64,000 bases of DNA, from positions 548,666-612,665 of the forward strand of contig NMRA01000162.1 in NCBI GenBank assembly GCA_002633005.1. Reading direction: 5' to 3'. The notes beneath the pieces are model-generated. The model did no database searches and was not told the origin of the DNA. It was given only the letters and a program-made list of their open reading frames with translations. A program made the translations under genes and the position numbers. The stretch is from Phoronis australis (Eukaryota > Phoronida > Phoronidae). Shown piece after piece: positions 57,627-64,000 of this stretch. Each line of letters opens with the position of its first letter. Within the stretch, counting starts at the first letter, position 1.

Positions 57627-58198
57627 GCTATACAAAGTTATTTACGTAGTTAGTGCCGTGGTGTTATAACGCCATTGTTGTAACGACAGATAGAAACGGC
57701 GCCATTTTCGTTCGTTACACATCTGTGACGTGGTGTAGGGAACACAAAGGAATCCATGTGTGTCCAAATGAGTAAAGCATCATAGATGAGAAATACTTTT
57801 AAAGATACAAGGGCGGCCAGGTAGACTTTTCAGATGATCCCGACCTTTCGGACATGGAAGTGGGGGTGCGGATCCCATAGGCACAATTTGTGTTCACAAA
57901 TTTTCAGTAGTGGAGCCGTTCTCCCTCGATCTCTTTTACGGCACTTGCTCAGGTTGTCGAAGGCTCAATCCCAGCCGGTTCGGCCAGTGAACCCCCACGG
58001 CCATAAGATGCGCATGAGTCGCGAATGGGTGTTAGTGACTGGTAAGAATATTATTGATAGGTATCTTACAACCGCTAAATATTACTTGGTCTTTTTTAAA
58101 TCAAAACTCAGAACTTGCTTTACCTGTCAGTCCCACAGGCGTCCTCATCTTCTGATCGTCCCCAATACCCTATATACAATACTACAAGGTATGACACC
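57627..58198 (+). other. Possible exon pair, low confidence
   Basis: cacgagtc..gtgactg|gtaaga (donor near 58040) and a small acceptor-donor bounded piece at about 58129-58187 (tgtcag ... caag|gtatga) look exon-like on the plus strand. No protein family recognised. Confidence 0.2.
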
Positions 58199-58422
58199 CG
58201 GGACAAGGAATTCCACGAGTGCTTCACTTCAGCTGTCCATATCAAACACAAAACTCGATTAATTTACACAAAGCAGAGAGTCAACTAACCATTAGTGATT
58301 GTTCTTTCTTCGGGACAAGGAATTCCACGAGTGCTTCACTTCAGCTGTCCATATCAAACACAAAACTCGATTAATTTACACAAAGCAGAGAGTCAACTAA
58401 CCATTAGTGATTGTTCTTTCTT
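58199..58422. repeat. Perfect tandem duplication of 112 bp
   Basis: 58199-58310 and 58311-58422 are identical as read. Each starts CGGGACAAGGAATTCC and ends TTGTTCTTTCTT. Confidence 0.92.
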
Positions 58423-58425
58423 CTA

Positions 58426-58686
58426 GGACCACACACGGTGCACTGCTCCAGCGAGATCGCAACAAGTTTGCGGTCAACGAACAAAACTGTTCCGAAAAAT
58501 CCCAGACATCAGTCCTGCGTTGACGGTTCGAGGTCAAGGACGGTACGGAATTATCAACCTTATGACTATGACATAAAAACCTATGTTTTGAATCTGGGCC
58601 ATTGTCTGAGGTCGAGACTGAATCTCCTGTCCTGTTCTTATGCAGTAGAACTCTCTAAATTGGTAATGCTTCATTTGGAATTTTAG
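58426..58686 (+). CDS. Candidate exon after the duplication (weak)
   Basis: Acceptor tgttctttcttctag at 58425, then an open frame of about 85 codons with VHCSSEIATSLRSTNKTVPK and several Cys, to a stop at 58686. No family recognised; it could be chance. Confidence 0.22.
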   Translation, partial: GPHTVHCSSEIATSLRSTNKTVPKNPRHQSCVDGSRSRTVRNYQPYDYDIKTYVLNLGHCLRSRLNLLSCSYAVELSKLVMLHLEF

Positions 58687-59312
58687 AAAAGGTTTAAATT
58701 AATTCCGCAATAACGCCTCCAGATAAATCAGACTTTGATGAAATATATCAGTGTCACCGGAACCACCTTAGCCAGTTCTACTGTAATTCAATGAGATATC
58801 AATTAGAACGTCACAGAAACCACTGAATCTCAATCCAAAAGCTCCAACATGCAATAGCTTTAGGTGTCTATGACTTGGCATAAAACACAAAAAGTATTCA
58901 CATGTATAGGATGTGGGAAATCGTGAAATAGTGTTTGTATCACTCACTCAAAAATTCTCGAGAAAAATGTTTTTGAATTTTGTGGACATTTTAGGACGTT
59001 TCCAGAGTGCATTGTAATTCCCGTCTATCCCCATTCCTAGGTAATTGATTATTGGCTAATAGATGCTACCATTATAATCTAACCAATCAGAGTACTGTTT
59101 TGATGGTTTTTTGCTTGTGAAGTCATTTACAGCACTCGTTTCGCATATTGGTTTTCAACATGTTGTGATGCTGTTTAGATTGAGGATTTGCTGGGTAACG
59201 CGCAAAACTCCAGCAAGTACATGTAATTCAGTTAAGGTTTTACGTTTAGTCTATTAATGTAAGCCTGCTGGATATTGTACATGTGTGTATAGTGTTTAAT
59301 TGTTGAACTGTA
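58687..59312. other. No feature seen
   Basis: No ORF, repeat or RNA gene noticed. Confidence 0.4.
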
Positions 59313-59369
59313 ACGGCTGCTATGTTGTGGTTTCGTGATACGCGGGTTCAAGTCCCGTGTGCCAGCCGT
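59313..59369 (+). tRNA. tRNA-like sequence lacking a D arm (pseudo-tRNA or SINE head)
   Basis: A 7-bp acceptor stem pairs perfectly (ACGGCTG with CAGCCGT). A T arm with a perfect B box GGTTCAAGTCC lies at 59345-59355. Only about 21 bases separate the acceptor stem from the T stem, so there is no D arm and no A box; a TTGTGGT stretch could be an anticodon loop with GTG (His). Confidence 0.35.
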
Positions 59370-59656
59370 ATTAACTATTAGGTAACATTTTGAGAACATT
59401 GTTTGGTTCCGTTGACAAACTTTAATTATTGTTTGTAGATAACCGTCAATTCAAGAATAAATCGATTAAACGAAGCTGACACGTTACACTATCGCCCACA
59501 CTAATACTGAGGTACCTTTTTACCCCCACTTAAGAAAGTCTACTTATACCGATGCACCGTATGGGACAGCAACAGTTTCGAGTGCCAATCAGATATACCT
59601 AAAAAGCTATGCCACAAAATTTATAGTCCTTGTATTGAAGAAACATTGAAATATTT

Positions 59657-59801
59657 CCAGGGGCGGATCCAGGATTTTGAGTTAGGGGGCATGGCACAGT
59701 ATTAGTCAGGATTTTGCCCGTCAGACATTAGCACCAACAAATTGTCCACGGTAATCTGAGATAATTTTAGGGGACATGGCCTCCTCTGAATCCGCCACTG
59801 G
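59657..59801 (+). mobile_element. hAT-like MITE
   Basis: Inverted ends CCAGGGGCGGATCCAG and CCAGTGGCGGATTCAG (read inward). Same family as 44546-44964. No target duplication was recognised. Confidence 0.65.
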
Positions 59802-59942
59802 TTCCAATATAAGAACATAGTATATCACCAGGTTTATCTCTACAAAACGGACAGAAAAATGCCACGCACAAACTCTTTTCACAATTTCTAGTACTGGTAC
59901 TATAAATACTCTGACTTTGCTATCTGTACCCCTACCAGAATT

Positions 59943-60155
59943 TTATGTAGAACATTGGTAGTGACTGTCAGATATGTGACGGAAAGAAATTCCAGTGCTG
60001 CAAATTGACAAAGCAGTCAGTGTGAATTTATCTGGATAACGGATCCTCATCTGTGCCACGGCATCCTCCTTGGACACATCTGAAGCATCGGTATTCGGCA
60101 TGGGAGGGGCATCAATTTTTAAGCGAATTTTAAGATCACCAGCTTCTCTGTTGTT
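59943..60155 (-). CDS. Candidate terminal exon downstream of the THAP relic
   Basis: Open frame with good coding texture: AGDLKIRLKIDAPPMPNTDA, then SKEDAVAQMRIRYPDKFTLT, to a stop at 59943-59945. A weak acceptor (caacag) at about 60156 would join in frame to the donor aaaaga|gtaagt of the THAP exon at 60607. Not recognised otherwise. Confidence 0.33.
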   Translation of the reverse strand, partial: NNREAGDLKIRLKIDAPPMPNTDASDVSKEDAVAQMRIRYPDKFTLTALSICSTGISFRHISDSHYQCST

Positions 60156-60604
60156 CCGCAATAAGTGCAAGGTGTTCTACCCTACTTCATTTACACATTC
60201 TGAAAAGCACAACAGCTGCAATTTAAAAGTAAAAAACATAAATCATGAGTAATCCATGATTAAAATAAACACGACGATATCTAATTGCAAGTTTCGCCTA
60301 ATTTTATAACCTTCTAACAAATGCCAAAACTAGATTTCAATCCCGTTTTTTGAAGCAGATTACATGTATTTTAACAATCACAATCTTGGAATTGAGTTAC
60401 CATCCTGTTTTACTCTATTCATAGTCTGCAATGTTTTCAAAATACACGAACCTTTGGAAATCAGCTTTCCTTGTTGTGGCTTTTAGTTTTATCCATGTAT
60501 GACTAAATGCTCCATGGAAAAACACTTGCGAAATATGTTGATAGTGAAAAAGATCGTTATTATTTAGGCACTGCAAAAGCGTCATGAATTTTTCGACATC
60601 GATA

Positions 60605-60867
60605 TTATCAAGGTAACTTACTCTTTTACAACACCAGCTTCAACCTTCATGACGAGTTTGTCGTCGAAGCAACCGTCCTCAAAATGGTCGGAGCATATTT
60701 GGGCACCGGCACATGGCTGACTCGACAGTCATTTTCAAAAGACGAGCAGTGCACACGAAAACGTGCCATTACGCGGCCAGATGCTTGTCTTTTGGGAATT
60801 TAATAGGGCTCACGCCTTCCACCTGGCTGGTGTCAGAACAGTTAGCGCACACACGACGATGCACCAT
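60605..60867 (-). pseudogene. Decayed THAP-domain exon
   Basis: ATG at 60867: VCANCSDTSQVEGVSPIKFP with the CxxC of a THAP domain, a TAA at 60769-60771, WHVFVCTARLL, then after a frameshift near 60705 QICSDHFEDGCFDDKL with the CxxH pair. The order and spacing are those of THAP; the stop and shift make it inactive unless they are sequencing errors. It ends at a good donor aaaaga|gtaagt. Confidence 0.58.
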
Positions 60868-62257
60868 TGCTAAACACCCCAAGGTTGAACGGTCTTTATT
60901 CGTCGTGTACTGTTACACAATGGCGGTGAACTACATCGTGGGATATGATCTAGTTTGTGTAACCCAGCACCATGTCACGGTGTCAAAAGTCGACGTTTCG
61001 CGGATTTTATTTTAGTTTCGCTTTTTGAAAATAACTAAAGATACAATTTTACGATAATTTGAATAAAAAAGCTAAACATACTACAGTACTTAATTAATTA
61101 TGCGAGTAAGTACTTGGGAGCAGATCGCTTGTCCAATAGTGAACTAATCTCCAGTTTCACTGGTACAAAGGTCTACTAATCATGCGAATCTCAACCTTCT
61201 GATGAAGTTTTGTCGGCATTTTACGATACTCACAGATGCGTCAAATAAATGGCAGCGCTTGGTCTGTCGCACCTAGTTTGTCGGTCTAAAAACATTTGGT
61301 TGGGGGTCGTTGCCACCAAACAATCATATTTATGCCGGTGCATTGAATCACGTGCAGCCAAAGGCACTTAATGGCTGAAAAGCAGTTTTCGACATCTTGC
61401 CTCTCCTTTTCCGAAATAAAATTGGTGAGATTTTGCTTAAAAATGCCTCGAAATGAGATTCTTGGCGAGCGGCAAAATTATGTCCGGACGTCACCGATCG
61501 TGTTTCATGTTTTTGAAATTTTATTAAACCATCATTCGCGATCAACAATGAGTTAATTAGATTTATTTTATTTCACGGTGAAAGCGTGTGATAGTGTTTG
61601 CCAAAAAAGTGGGATGTCAATCTTGTGCAAACGTAACAACATTAATGAAAACGCAAGGATAATGCTTTTAGCGTACATTCAGTGACGGATGGAGGAATTG
61701 TGTTAGGACAAAGGCCCGTGGAAGCAATGAGTTTTAGGAGTATTTTTGGGCCATTGAGCATTCTTTGAAGCCCGATTTTGCCAAGCCCAAGAAACCTAAA
61801 CAAGGTGCATAAGTTCCCGGCAGGTCGATGTTGACGGTAGGTAGGCTTGCGCATAAAAAGGTCGCAGAAACGAAGTACAGCACAGCCATTGAATTATTAG
61901 CCTTCGTCCGGTCTGCCTCTGGTCTGACTAGGCGTGACCGTAACCAAGGACAGACCGGAGAGTGAGGCTTGAGTCGACCTTCACAACTAGCGTGTGCGCA
62001 AGCGTGATTGTGCCCGGAGCTTACCGCGAGTCAGGCGTGAACGAAGCACGAAGGGCTGTTAGCCAGGCGTGATTCAGATACCCTTAGGCGGCGAGAAAGA
62101 TAATACATTTATGTAACTAGGAAAGTGTAATGCAAATGGACAGGCATAACGAAATAACCACTACAAAATATGTATCTACCCCGACATCTTAAAATACGAC
62201 AAATTATCACTTAACGTTCCCCAGGCTTGGTAAATCGATGCGAACTTTTTGCTCAAG
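60868..62257. other. No gene seen
   Basis: Several short ORFs without motifs; GCGTGA-type short repeats cluster at 61930-62075. Confidence 0.4.
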
Positions 62258-62907
62258 TCACCTTGCTGACCGAGTCCTTTTAGTTTTAACTCTTCTCTTT
62301 GGCCAAGTATTCCCCGTATCTGTCGAACTCTTCATTATTGTGATTTGTTTGCAACCTTTCATTGTTTTCATTCTCGATTTCGAGTACGACTCTTTCGTTG
62401 CAGAATCTTTCTTTTTCACCTCACAGGCCCCAGACCCAAAACTGTTTTTTGATGACCGCTGATCTTCATCTTTTTTTACTGATGATCGTGGCGTTTTGAC
62501 TTCGGAGTCTGGTGAACATTTCAAATGACCATGTGAAGCAGACTCTATCAGTTCATCAATATTGACAGGCACGTTGCTGCCTGGTGTCTGGGACCTATCA
62601 GATTTCTTGTTAATTGGCGGCTCCTCGTAAATGTTGCCTTCTGTTTTCAGAGACATTTTCACTAGTAGCTCAATACTGTCCATCAGCACCATTTCTTGTC
62701 CATCGTCTTTTTTGAAGCAATATGTTGGACTGGGTTCGTTCGATTGCTTTAGAAAACTTTCTGCAATGTAACACGGACTCGGTTGTTTGTAAGGGGTCTT
62801 GATGGAGTTTGAACGCCTTCTGATCTTGAAGAAAACGATCAGAACTCCGGTAAAGATGACCAGGAAAAGACCTCCGCCAAAGGATGGCACTATGATCACC
62901 GCAACAT
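62258..62907 (-). CDS. Terminal exon: transmembrane helix plus cytoplasmic tail (receptor-like, paralog B)
   Basis: Acceptor tttttgttttag, phase 1, open to TGA at 62258-62260, about 216 residues. Outer stub VAVIIVPSFGGG, helix LFLVIFTGVLIVFF, stop-transfer KIRRRS, then a tail with SPCYIAE, PSPTY, VLMDSIELLVKMSLKTEGN and IYEEP, ending in a basic stretch. Helix, acceptor phase and the DSIExLVxMSLKTExNIYE block are shared with 48403-49001, while the tail ends differ. NIYEEP resembles an SH2-binding site when phosphorylated. The ectodomain exons would lie right of the window edge or were not recognised. Confidence 0.68.
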
Positions 62908-63130
62908 CTAAAACAAAAAACATGACTAATGTGTTCTAGGGATATTGGTTAACTCCCGTTAATTAAGAATACTTACGTAACACGCGATATTGGTTTTGAC
63001 TTTGCCAAACGTGAATTTGAAAAATTGTGCTGTAACTAGCTCAGTCTCGCTTTCTGACAAGTTTCTTGGACCAAACTAACGTGTCAGTGTTTCTCGTAAC
63101 AAAAACATACGACAAACGTAGTACACTTAA
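62908..63130. other. Short intron-like stretch
   Basis: Nothing recognised up to the TTAA at 63127-63130. Confidence 0.4.
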
Positions 63131-64000
63131 AGGAGCATGCCACCCAAAAAACAACCTAGTTTGTATCAATGAATTTAGATCGAGTAGTTCTAGTCCCTAA
63201 CGACACGTATGGTTGCGTTACCTGACACCTGACGGCAGACGGAGGTGTTGAAATTATCCAATGACGTCATCGGTTTCAACGCAGTCTGTTCAGCAGTTCA
63301 CAACACGGGTTACTAGTGTCAGCTTATCGCTTGAAGACATTGTTTAACACCAATAAATCATCAAACTCCGAGTTCTTATAAAAACGTGTTGTTTTATTTC
63401 GCTTTTACGGATATATTGGTATTTGGACACACCGTAGCCTACAAAGTTCGGCAGGCCAATAAGGTCCCGTAGTAGGAGTTTGGGGTCTGTTCGGAGATAA
63501 TTTCGAAGTACATTCTGTGAGATACAGACAAGAAGACCTAGATCCCAGTTGTTTAGACTTGCGATTTTTTGAGTTCTTAACACAAAACGCTTGTTATCCT
63601 GGCCAGTGGCTCGGAGCCCGATCAGGCCCGTCGCGGCCGGCCGGATTGACTCATTATCCCGGCCTGTAGCTTGGAAACTGATCAGACATCACGAACATGA
63701 ACCAGCCAAAGTTCAGTGGAAACTAAACTTCCGTCTAAAAAAGTACAGCACACATCACGAATTTTTGTCCGACCGGTCGGAAATTGGTCGGCGACCAGCC
63801 GTCGACCGGTCGTCTAGCCGACCAATAGCCGACCAACAACGGTCGGCTAGGAGCCGTCTGCTCAGTCGCCTCTGTGGTCGGCAATTGGGTCCGCTAAGTG
63901 GTCGCCTAGCGTAGACGACCAATTCGGATTAAGTATGTCCTTGGTCGGCAATTATCATTTTATGACTTAGCGGGTGAACTTTGGACAAACAAACATTTAT
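63131..64000 (+). mobile_element. Second Kolobok-like copy, left end, cut by the window edge
   Basis: Starts after TTAA with AGGAGCATGCCACCC and follows 7276-7880 in the same orientation (shared TGCGTTACCTGACACCTGAC, GACGGAGGTGTTGAAATTAT, ACAAAGTTCGGCAGGCCAAT and others) to about 63740. It then diverges into a GGTCGGC-rich tract. Confidence 0.68.
63770..63955. repeat. GGTCGGC/GCCGACC-rich self-complementary tract
   Basis: Many copies of GGTCGG, GCCGACC and CGACCAGCCG in both orientations within 190 bp, able to fold into hairpins. It lies inside the Kolobok-like copy. Confidence 0.65.

Noticed and set aside
57834-58040. tRNA-derived SINE (GGCTCAATCCC as B box)
   Set aside because: No A box, the B box has a mismatch, and no second copy in the window.
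1-64000. CRISPR array, bacterial operon, rRNA genes
   Set aside because: No regular short repeats with unique spacers, no dense coding, and no rRNA-like conserved blocks were seen.

Overview
The window is AT-rich, intron-rich, transposon-rich animal DNA. GT-AG exons, dispersed DNA transposons, an LTR retrotransposon, GIY-YIG-bearing Penelope-like relics, THAP-domain transposon genes and N-filled assembly gaps all point to a draft genome of a marine invertebrate (cnidarian, amphioxus or hemichordate type). The phylum cannot be fixed from the sequence alone. No bacterial operon, rRNA gene or CRISPR array is present.

Left part, about 0.5-28.2 kb, plus strand: one long multi-exon gene of the voltage-gated calcium-channel alpha2delta / CACHD1 (VWA and Cache domain) type. 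Ten exons with compatible splice phases, plus a possible short terminal exon, encode roughly the C-terminal 600 residues: Cache domain 1 (531-7166), a linker (10386-10484), the second Cache region (11351-23586) and a Cys-containing C-terminal part (24573-28182). The VWA exons would lie left of the window. Its introns are loaded with repeats: a TTAA-flanked Kolobok-like transposon with a THAP ORF (7276-8934), a 5.3-kb element bounded by diverged inverted repeats (15241-20542), a 31-bp minisatellite, a palindromic MITE and a 1.25-kb higher-order tandem repeat carrying perfect DR1 nuclear-receptor-like sites.

Middle part, 28.2-48.3 kb: no convincing host gene. It holds a retroelement leader with a tRNA-Phe primer site, a dead LINE, decayed transposon genes with a Cys-rich tail (duplicated, one copy split by a MITE), and a Ty3/gypsy element (37394-48305) with 162-bp LTRs, tRNA-Ser primer site, polypurine tract and 5-bp target duplication. 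The gypsy element is inactive: frameshifts, a stop, a lost protease aspartate, and a 6.4-kb TTAA-flanked insertion inside its reverse transcriptase.

Right part, 48.3-64 kb: two paralogous minus-strand exons (48403-49001 and 62258-62907) encode a transmembrane helix plus a cytoplasmic tail with conserved tyrosine motifs. Their ectodomain exons were not found. Between them lie head-to-head GIY-YIG relics, a MITE with a reconstructable empty site, unit duplications, a tRNA-like sequence without a D arm, a decayed THAP exon and the left end of a second Kolobok-like copy at the right edge.
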